A DNA stretch of 15,567 nt from CAZXVW01 sp964644025 (lineage in GTDB: Bacteria; Acidobacteriota; Terriglobia; Bryobacterales; Bryobacteraceae). The first letter of the stretch is position 1; every line of letters begins with the position of its first letter. The DNA lies in assembly GCA_964644025.1 (NCBI GenBank), contig CAZXVW010000103.1, forward strand, positions 1 to 15,567, written 5' to 3'. A model generated the notes under the pieces. The model ran no database searches and was not told the DNA's origin. It saw nothing but the letters and a program-made list of their open reading frames with translations. Both the position numbers and the translations under genes were made by a program. Below are positions 7,312-13,893 of the stretch, one piece after another.

Positions 7312-7956
7312 CTACCGCCGGGCGGGACCAGCTCCACGGGCAGCGGCTTCTTGTACGAGCGAACCGGCGTTGGCCCCCTGGAGCTGGCGGTACAGCGCCT
7401 GGGCTTGCCGGCGCTTGCCCGTTTCACTCAGCCTTTCCGCACACGCCAAGCAGGCATGCGCCACCGCTTCGCGCACCGCGCCGTCGGTTCGGCGCAGCGC
7501 CTGCCGGAGTTGTTTGGCGGCGTTGAGATTGCCGATTTTTCCCAGCGCGGCCGCGGCCGCCTGGGCGACGGCGCCGTCCTGGCGCCGCAGCAGGCGGGCC
7601 AGCTCGCCCACCGCCTTGGCGTCGCGGCGCTGCCCGATGGAGTTGATCACGCCGACCAGCAGCGGCCCGTCGAGCTTGCCCAGCGCGTCCCGCAGGGCTT
7701 TGCCGGCCTCGCGGTCCGGCATCGGCTCCAGGCCGAAACGGCCGTAGTGGGCCAGCTTCGCGTCATCCAGCAGCGCCGCCAGCGCCGGCACGGCCTCCTT
7801 GGTGCCGATCACCGCCAGGCGCTGGCAGGCCTTGGCCTTGGCGAAAAGCGTCGCTTGCGGGTCCCGGAGGATCCCAATCAGCTCCGGCTCCGGCAACTTC
7901 AGGATGGCCATCGCGTCGCCGGGAGCCGCGGTCGCGTTCTGTTGCGTGTTGCGCAT
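7312..7956 (-). CDS. Small HEAT-repeat protein
   Basis: 214 aa from ATG 7956 (MRNTQQNATA), chosen because AAGGAG (7966-7971) lies 9 nt upstream; the longer in-frame start at 8010 would overlap the preceding stop. Paired-helix HEAT repeats are clear: AKACQRLAVIGTKEAVPALAALL, then NSIGQRRDAKAVGELARLL, AAAALGKIGNLNAAKQLRQAL and a last helix pair with ACLACAERLSETGKRRQAQALY. No signal peptide or membrane segment is present, unlike its partner gene 41 nt upstream. HEAT repeats serve as protein-binding scaffolds; no reaction is implied. The end (SLVQEAAARGAGPARR) resembles the beginning of another repeat that stops abruptly, so the protein may be shortened compared with longer relatives. Other frames past the stop show no HEAT-like continuation. 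Confidence 0.75.
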   Translation of the reverse strand: MRNTQQNATAAPGDAMAILKLPEPELIGILRDPQATLFAKAKACQRLAVIGTKEAVPALAALLDDAKLAHYGRFGLEPMPDREAGKALRDALGKLDGPLLVGVINSIGQRRDAKAVGELARLLRRQDGAVAQAAAAALGKIGNLNAAKQLRQALRRTDGAVREAVAHACLACAERLSETGKRRQAQALYRQLQGANAGSLVQEAAARGAGPARR

Positions 7957-7965
7957 TGTCCGAAT

Positions 7966-7971
7966 CTCCTT
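7966..7971 (-). promoter_or_regulatory. Shine-Dalgarno for the HEAT gene
   Basis: Minus-strand AAGGAG with 9 nt to ATG 7956, in the 41-nt gap after the oxidoreductase stop. It decides the start against the longer frame from 8010. Confidence 0.6.
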
Positions 7972-7997
7972 GTTCCGGTTCTCCTTCGCCGCCCTGG

Positions 7998-9272
7998 TTA
8001 CATCCGCCACGGCTCCCGCATCGCCCGCGAGCGCATGCGGTTGGCGTACGGGTCACCCACAAACTCGTTGTTGGCCGGGTTGAAAGTGAGCTTGCGGCCG
8101 AGCTGCCAGGCGATGTAGGCGGCGTGGCAGGCGATGTGGCCCTGAGCGGCGGCCGCCGCGTTGGACCGGGTCAGCTCACGGGACTTGACACAATTCAGGA
8201 AATCGCGCACATGTTTGGCCGGGTCGGTGCCTCGCTCGGTAATGGTGCGGTGCTCGGCTTTCAGGTTGTCCGAGAGCGCCATCTTGCCGGTATCGCCGGT
8301 CTCGATCCAGCCGTTGTCACCCTCGAAGCGCACGCTGCAGGTTCCGAGTCCCATCCACCCGGTGGTCCGCATGATGAGCTTCACCCCGTTGGCGTAACGG
8401 CAGTAAACATCGTCCCCTCGTGGTTCGTATTCGACGGGCGCGGTGTTGTCGGCGCCGTTGGCCCACTGGCAAAGGTCCACCGTGTGGGAACCCCATTCCA
8501 GGATGCCGCCGCCATGGAAGTCGAAGTAACCGCGCCAGCGGCCGCGCACGTAAGCAGCGTTATAAGGCCGCCAGGGGCAGGGGCCGAGCCAGCGGTCCCA
8601 GTCCACCTCGTCCTGGGACGGTTCGGCCTGGCCGGGAAGCCAGTCATAAATGGTAGCGGGCGGGCGCGTATTGGCGTGAAGCGTTTGCAGCTTGCCGAGT
8701 TTTCCCTCGCGGGCCAGTTTGACGGCCCACTCGAAATTGCTGATGTTGCGCCGCTGGGTTCCGGCCTGGTAGACGCGCCCGTAGCGGCGGAAGGTCGCCG
8801 CCAGCGCTTCGCTTTCGGCCATGGTGAGCGAGCACGGCTTTTCCGAATAAACATCCTTGCCCGCGCGAGCGGCCAGGATGGAGGCCAGCGCGTGCCAGCG
8901 GTCCCCGGTGGCGATGAGCACGGCATCGATGTCGTCCCGCGCCAGCAACTCGTACAGATCGCGGTACATGGCGCAGTCGGTGTTGCCGTAGTGATCGTCG
9001 GCCATCTTCTTGACGGCTTCGCGCCGTTCCTGTCGCACGTCGCAGATGGCGACGAACTGGACCTCCGCGTCACTCAGAAAACAGCCGAGGTCTTTGGCTC
9101 CGCGCCGCCCGATGCCGATGGCGCCCATCACGATCCGGTCGCTGGGAGGCACCGCGCCATTGAAGCCGAGCACCGAGCCGGGGATTACCTGCGGTGCGGC
9201 CGCCAGCGCGCCGGCCCGCGCCATCGACTGGAGCACTCGCCGCCGGGAAACCAATTTACGCTGCACTGCCAT
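7998..9272 (-). CDS. Gfo/Idh/MocA family oxidoreductase 3, Tat signal
   Basis: 424 aa from the second of two adjacent ATGs (9275 and 9272); AGGAGG at 9279-9284 is 6 nt from the second and only 3 from the first. VSRRRVLQSMARAGALAAAP (8-27) is a Tat signal. The Rossmann motif is GIGRRG at 53-58, the dinucleotide-binding acid is in CDVR (77-80), and EKP is at 144-146 with GTQRR downstream. The substrate domain has WLGPCPWRPYNAAY and GGGILEWGSHTVDLCQWA. It differs enough from oxidoreductase 2 to suggest a different substrate. It is followed by the HEAT gene after 41 nt and probably forms a two-gene unit with its own promoter: a TATAAT box and an 18-bp palindrome lie just upstream. As with oxidoreductase 2, export implies a carried cofactor. 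Confidence 0.9.
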   Translation of the reverse strand: MAVQRKLVSRRRVLQSMARAGALAAAPQVIPGSVLGFNGAVPPSDRIVMGAIGIGRRGAKDLGCFLSDAEVQFVAICDVRQERREAVKKMADDHYGNTDCAMYRDLYELLARDDIDAVLIATGDRWHALASILAARAGKDVYSEKPCSLTMAESEALAATFRRYGRVYQAGTQRRNISNFEWAVKLAREGKLGKLQTLHANTRPPATIYDWLPGQAEPSQDEVDWDRWLGPCPWRPYNAAYVRGRWRGYFDFHGGGILEWGSHTVDLCQWANGADNTAPVEYEPRGDDVYCRYANGVKLIMRTTGWMGLGTCSVRFEGDNGWIETGDTGKMALSDNLKAEHRTITERGTDPAKHVRDFLNCVKSRELTRSNAAAAAQGHIACHAAYIAWQLGRKLTFNPANNEFVGDPYANRMRSRAMREPWRM

Positions 9273-9278
9273 CATCGT

Positions 9279-9284
9279 CCTCCT
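9279..9284 (-). promoter_or_regulatory. Shine-Dalgarno for oxidoreductase 3
   Basis: Perfect AGGAGG on the minus strand. Spacing is 3 nt to ATG 9275 and 6 nt to ATG 9272, favouring the latter. Confidence 0.7.
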
Positions 9285-9307
9285 GTCAGAGAAGGGAACT
9301 CTCCGCT

Positions 9308-9325
9308 GCGGGCGAATTCGCCCGC
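9308..9325. promoter_or_regulatory. Perfect 18-bp palindrome, candidate operator
   Basis: GCGGGCGAATTCGCCCGC equals its own reverse complement. It lies 35 nt upstream of the oxidoreductase 3 start and begins about 8 nt downstream of a minus-strand TATAAT box, so it would cover the predicted transcription start. This is a typical repressor site position. It could also form a 7-bp GC stem with an AATT loop in the mRNA leader; no T-run follows, so a terminator is unlikely. The matching regulator is not in the window. Confidence 0.5.
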
Positions 9326-9332
9326 GCTGGTC

Positions 9333-9342
9333 CATTATAATG
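9333..9342 (-). promoter_or_regulatory. Candidate -10 box for oxidoreductase 3
   Basis: CATTATAATG is a 10-bp palindrome containing a consensus TATAAT on both strands (minus-strand copy at 9339-9334). It sits in the 195-nt gap between cinA and oxidoreductase 3, where only the minus-strand reading has a gene in front of it. No good -35 hexamer is visible at 16-18 nt, so the call rests on the -10 box and location. Confidence 0.4.
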
Positions 9343-9467
9343 CAGCCAGCGGTGATCATTTCTGGAAACTGGGGGAAGGAAACCAGACAGTCGCGCCGCC
9401 CCCGTTGAGTGCCGTCCGGACCCGCAGGCGGCGCGGGACGCGATTCCTCCGAGGCGCTGCGCGCGAC

Positions 9468-10703
9468 TCAGCGCAAGGCGCGCCGCAGCAGGTCCAGCGC
9501 CGCCTGCGCCGCCTGTGTGCGAACGCGGTCGCGTTGTCCGAGAAACCGGAACTGTCTCACCTGGCATCCGGCTGCGCCGGCCAGCCCGATGTAGACCGTG
9601 CCCACCGGGGCCGGGTCGGCGTCGGTCGGGGGACCAGCCACGCCGGTCACCGACAAGGCGTAGCCGGCGCCCGTGCGCGCCCGCGCCCCCTCGGCCATTG
9701 CGCGCGCCACCGGTTCGCTGACCACGGTGTGCCGGCGGATCAGCGCCGGTTCGACCCCCAGCAGCCTCTGTTTCATTTCCTCCCGGTAGACGAGGAAACC
9801 GCCCAGGAAATAATCCGAGCTTCCCGCCACCGAGGTGATGCGTCCGGCCAGCATGCCGCCCGTGCAACTCTCGGCCACGGCCAGCGTAGCGCCGCGCGCC
9901 CGCAGCATCTGGCCGACGACGGTTTCCAGCGGGTCGCCGTTTCGCGAGTAAATCCGGTCGCCGAGCAGTTTCTCGATCCGGCCGCCCACCTCCCCCAGCA
10001 GCGCCTCAGCCTCTTCCGCCGTATCGCAGCGCGCCCGCAGATGAATCTGGATATCGCCCGGCGCGGCCAGCACCGTGGTAACCGGGTTGTCGTAGCTCTT
10101 ATAGATGGGCGAGATCAACTGGTCCAGCTCCGACTCCGGCATCCCGCTGACCCGGAACTGCAGCGTCCGGATCACCTGGGCTGGCGCCAGCTCCCGAAGC
10201 CGCGGCAGGCAGTCCCGTTCAAACATCGGCTGGAGTTCCCGGGGCGGCCCGGGCAGCAGCAGGACCACGCCTCCCTTGGGGGTCCGCAACCATTGGCCGG
10301 GCGCCGTGCCGTTGTCATTGGCCAGCGGTTCGGCGCCCTCGATCAAGTAGGCCTGGCGCCGGTTGATCTCGGCGAGCTTCCGGCCCATGGCGCGGAAGCG
10401 GTTCTGGATCGCTTCCCACAGCTCCTCGCGGTAGACGAGCGGCTTGCCGAGCGCGTGCGCCACGGCGTCGCGGGTCACGTCGTCTTCGGTCGGCCCGAGC
10501 CCGCCGGTGAGAATGACGATCTCGCTGCGGCCCGCCGCCGCCCGCACCTTTTCGGCGAGCCGCTCGCGGTCGTCGCCGATCACAGCTTTGGCGACCACTT
10601 CGATGCCGAGTTCGTTCAGCTTTTCGGTGAGATAGAGAGAATTCGTATCGAGCCGTCTCGGGGTGAGCAGCTCCGAGCCGACCGCAATGATTTCCGCGTT
10701 CAT
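9468..10703 (-). CDS. cinA: CinA: nicotinamide-nucleotide amidase / ADP-ribose pyrophosphatase-type protein
   Basis: 411 aa, normal length for full CinA. The N-terminal MoaB/MogA-like domain (PF00994; about 1-170) opens with AEIIAVGSELL and has TGGLGPTEDD at 66-75 and LPGPPRE near 150-156. A middle linker domain follows (about 175-255). The C-terminal PncC/CinA domain (PF02464; about 258-410) has ESCTGG at 278-283, and Ser296, Tyr306 and Lys311 are spaced as the catalytic Ser/Tyr/Lys set I recall for PncC amidases. It would deamidate nicotinamide mononucleotide for pyridine-nucleotide salvage in the cytoplasm. Two usual stretches are altered: VVTYSNEAK-like is FLVYREEMK, and the GxGG loop after VTGVAG is PPTDADPAP. 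It is last in the housekeeping group, 45 nt after the beta-propeller gene. No strong Shine-Dalgarno precedes ATG 10703. Confidence 0.93.
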   Translation of the reverse strand: MNAEIIAVGSELLTPRRLDTNSLYLTEKLNELGIEVVAKAVIGDDRERLAEKVRAAAGRSEIVILTGGLGPTEDDVTRDAVAHALGKPLVYREELWEAIQNRFRAMGRKLAEINRRQAYLIEGAEPLANDNGTAPGQWLRTPKGGVVLLLPGPPRELQPMFERDCLPRLRELAPAQVIRTLQFRVSGMPESELDQLISPIYKSYDNPVTTVLAAPGDIQIHLRARCDTAEEAEALLGEVGGRIEKLLGDRIYSRNGDPLETVVGQMLRARGATLAVAESCTGGMLAGRITSVAGSSDYFLGGFLVYREEMKQRLLGVEPALIRRHTVVSEPVARAMAEGARARTGAGYALSVTGVAGPPTDADPAPVGTVYIGLAGAAGCQVRQFRFLGQRDRVRTQAAQAALDLLRRALR

Positions 10704-10748
10704 GGATTCACTGAAACCGGCGCGCCCCCCGCGCGGCCCGGTCTTCCG

Positions 10749-11777
10749 TTATGGCAGCGGTTTTCCCTGAATGTCCACGTCCACCCGGTACAACGCGCTG
10801 CTGGTGGCCACCACCAGCGACCGGCCGGGCGTGAATGCCACCCCGACGATGTTGGGGCCGGAAAGAAACAGCTCCGCTTCCCGCTCCGGCGTAATGCGCA
10901 CCACGCCCTTGCGCCCGCCCTTTGAGGCAGCCACGTAAAGGTTGCCGGCAATGTCAAAGGCGAGTCCTTGCGGGCGTCCCAATCCCCGGTAAAACACCTC
11001 CACGTCGCCGCCTGGCGAGACCCGGTAGACCGCATCGAAACTGGAGGTGGTCGGGCCGGTAACGTACAGGTAGTCATCGGGACCGAACGCCAGGTGGTAA
11101 GCCGAAATCGATGGCTCCATCGTGGTGAAGACAAAGATCTGGCGGTCGCGGCTGATTTTAAAGATCGTGCCGCTGCGGTCACCAACGTACAGGTTCTCGT
11201 CCTGGTCGAAGGCCAGGCCGGTGGCCACGCCCATCCCTTCCACGTACACCGACAGTGTGCCCTGTTCGGTGGCCTGGTAAACCGTGCCTTCGTGCCGGCT
11301 GGAAATGTAAAGAAACCCGTCCCGGTCGAAGGCCAGCCCGGTGGCGTTCATCAAGTCGGTGATGAAGGGCTGCACTTCGTAATTCAGGTCGACCTTGTAG
11401 ACCGCCACCGGAGTTTTCTGCCCCCGCGGTCCGCTGAAGGTCGAGTAGATGTTGCCCCGGGCATCCACTGCCGGGTTCGCTACCGGGTGCAACGAATCGG
11501 CGATGGGCAGCCCAACGTCACAAAGCCAGACGGAACTGCTGTCCTCGCCGTTGTCCACCGTCATCTCTCCGACTACGGCTCCCTCCGGTACACGCGCAAT
11601 GACAAAATTCTCCGAACCGATCACCACCGGCGCCGCCGTGTCGCCGATCTTCACCTGGGGCCGCTGGTCACGGGCGAGCCGCCGTCCGCGGATCAGGAAC
11701 TCGCCGCCCGGAATCGCCGCCGCGGGGTGAACCTCGGCGATCTCCGGCTTTCTGTCTGTTTGTTTCTTGTTACCCAT
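10749..11777 (-). CDS. IPT/TIG plus NHL/SMP-30-like beta-propeller protein
   Basis: 342 aa. Residues about 11-86 form an IPT/TIG immunoglobulin-like domain (PEIAEVHPAAAIPGGEFLIRG, then VPEGAVVGEMTVDNG). From about 90 to the end, five or six propeller blades repeat the pattern GLAFDxxGxLYV: at TGLAFDRDGFLYISS, TGLAFDQDENLYVGD, HLAFGPDDYLYVTG, QGLAFDIAGNLYVAA and VAFTPGRSLVVAT. This is typical of NHL/SMP-30/gluconolactonase-like propellers, which bind proteins or ligands or hydrolyse lactones; catalytic residues cannot be confirmed. There is no signal peptide, although IPT domains are commonly extracellular. It starts 3 nt after the pgpA stop and precedes cinA by 45 nt, so it is almost certainly part of the housekeeping transcript. 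Function unknown. Confidence 0.8.
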   Translation of the reverse strand: MGNKKQTDRKPEIAEVHPAAAIPGGEFLIRGRRLARDQRPQVKIGDTAAPVVIGSENFVIARVPEGAVVGEMTVDNGEDSSSVWLCDVGLPIADSLHPVANPAVDARGNIYSTFSGPRGQKTPVAVYKVDLNYEVQPFITDLMNATGLAFDRDGFLYISSRHEGTVYQATEQGTLSVYVEGMGVATGLAFDQDENLYVGDRSGTIFKISRDRQIFVFTTMEPSISAYHLAFGPDDYLYVTGPTTSSFDAVYRVSPGGDVEVFYRGLGRPQGLAFDIAGNLYVAASKGGRKGVVRITPEREAELFLSGPNIVGVAFTPGRSLVVATSSALYRVDVDIQGKPLP

Positions 11778-11780
11778 GGT

Positions 11781-12248
11781 TCAATACAGGTTCACCCGTC
11801 CGGCTACGTATAGCAGCACGGCTCCGTAAACTCCCGCCATGATGTCATCCGCCATAATGCCGGCGCCGCCGGCCAGCTTCTCCAGCCGTCGAACAGGCGG
11901 CGGCTTCCAGATGTCAAGCAGCCGGAAGATCAGGAACGCCGCGAGCCAGCTTCTCCAGTTGAAGGCGGTGACGCCGGCCACCGTTACCCATTGTCCCACC
12001 ACCTCATCTATCACCACTATACCCGGATCCTTGCTCCCGCTGCGCGCCGCGGTTACGCTCGCGGCCCAGACTCCCGGCGCCGCCCAGCACGCAGCGAGCA
12101 CTCCGAACTCCAGCGCCCCCCAGCCAAAAGCCGCCTGGAGCGCGACGGCGATCAAGATCGCCGCCAGCGATCCGGCCGTTCCCGGCGCCCGCGGAAAGAA
12201 TCCGGCGCCGAACCAGGTGGCCAGGACGACGGCGGCCTTATTCTTCAC
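11781..12248 (-). CDS. pgpA: Phosphatidylglycerophosphatase A
   Basis: 155 aa, GTG start at 12248 with AGGAAGAG a few nt upstream; it overlaps the yacG end by 11 nt. PgpA (PF04608) dephosphorylates phosphatidylglycerophosphate to phosphatidylglycerol at the inner membrane. Family signatures are all present: GFFPRAPGTAGSL at 16-28, DPGIVVIDEVVGQW at 74-87 (acidic Asp74, Asp81, Glu82), FRLLDIWKPPPVRRLE at 108-123 and GIMADDIMAGVYG at 130-142. Hydrophobic segments at about 29-42, 46-65, 88-112 and 136-150 fit a small integral membrane enzyme. Full length for the family. Confidence 0.93.
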   Translation of the reverse strand: MKNKAAVVLATWFGAGFFPRAPGTAGSLAAILIAVALQAAFGWGALEFGVLAACWAAPGVWAASVTAARSGSKDPGIVVIDEVVGQWVTVAGVTAFNWRSWLAAFLIFRLLDIWKPPPVRRLEKLAGGAGIMADDIMAGVYGAVLLYVAGRVNLY

Positions 12249-12423
12249 CGGCCTCTTCCTGTTCCTGGCCCGGACTCTCCAAGCCCGACTCGATGGGCGT
12301 GGAAATCACGTACTTTTCCGAGAGCCAGTTGCCCAAATCGATCAATTTGCAGCGTTCACTGCAAAACGGCATGTAGGGATCATCCGGCCGCACTGGTTTC
12401 TTGCAAATCGGACACTTCATCAT
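12238..12423 (-). CDS. yacG: YacG-family zinc-binding protein (DNA gyrase inhibitor)
   Basis: 61 aa. YacG (PF03884) is a small zinc protein that binds GyrB and inhibits gyrase in E. coli. The four-cysteine site is intact: Cys4-x2-Cys7 (CPIC) and Cys21-x3-Cys25 (CSERC), followed by the hallmark KLIDLGNWLSEKY. The C-terminus is acidic and probably disordered. The start overlaps the rimO stop as ATGA (12423-12420), pointing to translational coupling; a second ATG follows directly (12420) and could serve as the start. The 3' end overlaps pgpA. Confidence 0.9.
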   Translation of the reverse strand: MMKCPICKKPVRPDDPYMPFCSERCKLIDLGNWLSEKYVISTPIESGLESPGQEQEEAGEE

Positions 12424-13832
12424 CGGTGCCCTCCCGCCGCCCGGCGGCTGCTTTCCAGAATGCGGAACGGCTGGGCGGCTGCGGCGGCGCTCGCCGCACC
12501 GGTCTGGTTCACCAGCACGCCCGCCAGGTCATAATCATATGTCTTGGTGATGCGGAACTTGCGAATCTGTCCCGGCCGCGCCGGTTGCCCCCCGTCGTCC
12601 GCGATATAACAGACGCCGTCGATCTCGGGCGCCTGAGTAGGGAGCCGTCCCTGCCACAGCAGCTCGGTCTCCGGTGACGGGCCTTCCACCAGCAGCGGCA
12701 GTTCCCGGCCCCGCAGCCGCCGGTTGCGGCCCCGCGAGATCTTCCGCTGGATCGCCAGCAGGCGCCGCTTGCGGTTGTAAACCGTGCGGCGGTCCACTTT
12801 GCCGTCCAACTGGTAGCTGCGGCTGGTTTCCTCATCGGAGTAGGAGAACACTCCCAGATGGTCGAACCCGGCCGCCTCGACAAACTGGCACAGCTCTTCG
12901 AACTCCGCCGCCGTTTCACCCGGAAAGCCCACGATCATGCTGGTGCGGATGGCCACGCCGGGAATCGTCCGGCGAATCCGCTCCAGCAGCTTGAGGAAGA
13001 TCTCGCCGGAGCCGCCGCGCTTCATTCGCTTCAGAATGCGCGCGCTGGCGTGCTGGAGGGGAAGGTCGATGTAGGGGACCAGCGCGCGGTGGCGAGCGAT
13101 GGTCTCCAGCAGTTTGACGGTGATGCGGTTCGGGTAGGCGTAAAGAAACCGGATCCATTTCTCTCCGGCAGTCTCGATTTTCGCCAGCCGGGCCAGTAAC
13201 TGCGCCAGCCCGTCCTTCATTCCAAGGTCTTCGCCGTAGCTGGTCGTGTCCTGCCCGATGAGGTTCACCTCGCGCACGCCCCGCGCCAGCAGTTGCGATA
13301 CCTCGGCCACCACCGACTCAGGCCGCCGGCTGCGGAACCGGCCGCGGAACTGCGGAATCACACAGAAGCTGCACGGGTGGTCGCATCCCTCGGCGATCTT
13401 GACGTAGGCGTAATGGGGAGGCGTCGCCAGTACGCGGGGCGCCCGCTCGTCGTACAGGTACGGCCGCGGCGCCCCCGCTGGCGGCTGTCCGCCCTCACAC
13501 ACCGCCGCGATCCACTCCACCTCGTTGGTGCCGACGACGGCGTCCACCTCGGGGATGCTGTCGCGAATCTCGCCGCGATAGCCCTCCACCAGGCAGCCGG
13601 CGACAATCAGTTTCCTGGCCTGGCCCGTTTTCTTATACCTGGCCATCTCCAGGATTGTGTCGACGGACTCCTGCTTCGCCGGCTCGATGAAAGCGCAGGT
13701 GTTGACCACGATCACCTCCGCCTGTTCTGGATGCGGTGTCAGTTCGTGCCCGCGGGCCCGCAACCGGCCCATCATGACCTCGGTGTCCACCAGGTTCTTG
13801 GGGCACCCCAGACTGACGAATCCCACTTTCAA
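12420..13832 (-). CDS. rimO: RimO: ribosomal protein S12 methylthiotransferase
   Basis: 470 aa. RimO is a radical-SAM enzyme with two 4Fe-4S clusters that methylthiolates a conserved Asp of ribosomal protein S12. The N-terminal UPF0004 domain has GCPKNLVDTE with Cys10, then Cys46 (NTCAF) and Cys80 (AGCL), ligands of the auxiliary cluster. The radical-SAM motif is Cys150-x3-Cys154-x2-Cys157 (GCDHPCSFC) with VIPQFRGRFRSR after it. NLIGQDTTSYG and FLYAYPNRIT are typical of RimO rather than MiaB. A TRAM domain spans about 375-440, then a low-complexity Ala-rich tail. The start is TTG 13832 (LKVGFVSLGCPKN, with TTG read as Met) without a clear Shine-Dalgarno; GTG two codons later is an alternative. 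It heads the housekeeping group, and a palindrome lies 25 nt upstream. Confidence 0.95.
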   Translation of the reverse strand: MKVGFVSLGCPKNLVDTEVMMGRLRARGHELTPHPEQAEVIVVNTCAFIEPAKQESVDTILEMARYKKTGQARKLIVAGCLVEGYRGEIRDSIPEVDAVVGTNEVEWIAAVCEGGQPPAGAPRPYLYDERAPRVLATPPHYAYVKIAEGCDHPCSFCVIPQFRGRFRSRRPESVVAEVSQLLARGVREVNLIGQDTTSYGEDLGMKDGLAQLLARLAKIETAGEKWIRFLYAYPNRITVKLLETIARHRALVPYIDLPLQHASARILKRMKRGGSGEIFLKLLERIRRTIPGVAIRTSMIVGFPGETAAEFEELCQFVEAAGFDHLGVFSYSDEETSRSYQLDGKVDRRTVYNRKRRLLAIQRKISRGRNRRLRGRELPLLVEGPSPETELLWQGRLPTQAPEIDGVCYIADDGGQPARPGQIRKFRITKTYDYDLAGVLVNQTGAASAAAAAQPFRILESSRRAAGGHR

Positions 13833-13856
13833 GACAAAAGCCCGGCGAGAGTAGAG

Positions 13857-13870
13857 CCTGAAATTTCAGG
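13857..13870. promoter_or_regulatory. Perfect 14-bp palindrome upstream of rimO
   Basis: CCTGAAATTTCAGG is its own reverse complement and lies in the 61-nt gap between the enolase stop and the rimO start. Its AT-rich centre stands out in GC-rich DNA. It could be an operator or dimer-binding site near the rimO promoter; no clear -10/-35 pair is seen. No T-run follows, so it is not a standard terminator. Confidence 0.4.
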
Positions 13871-13893
13871 ATAACACCAGCGGCGCGCCCCGC

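Noticed and set aside
7956..10925. A very long plus-strand open frame (about 990 codons) opposite oxidoreductase 3, cinA and part of the propeller gene
   Set aside because: The minus strand holds three genes with full family motifs and good starts. The plus-strand translation is rich in Arg, Pro, Ala and Gly with no recognisable domain, the usual effect of high GC on the antisense frame.
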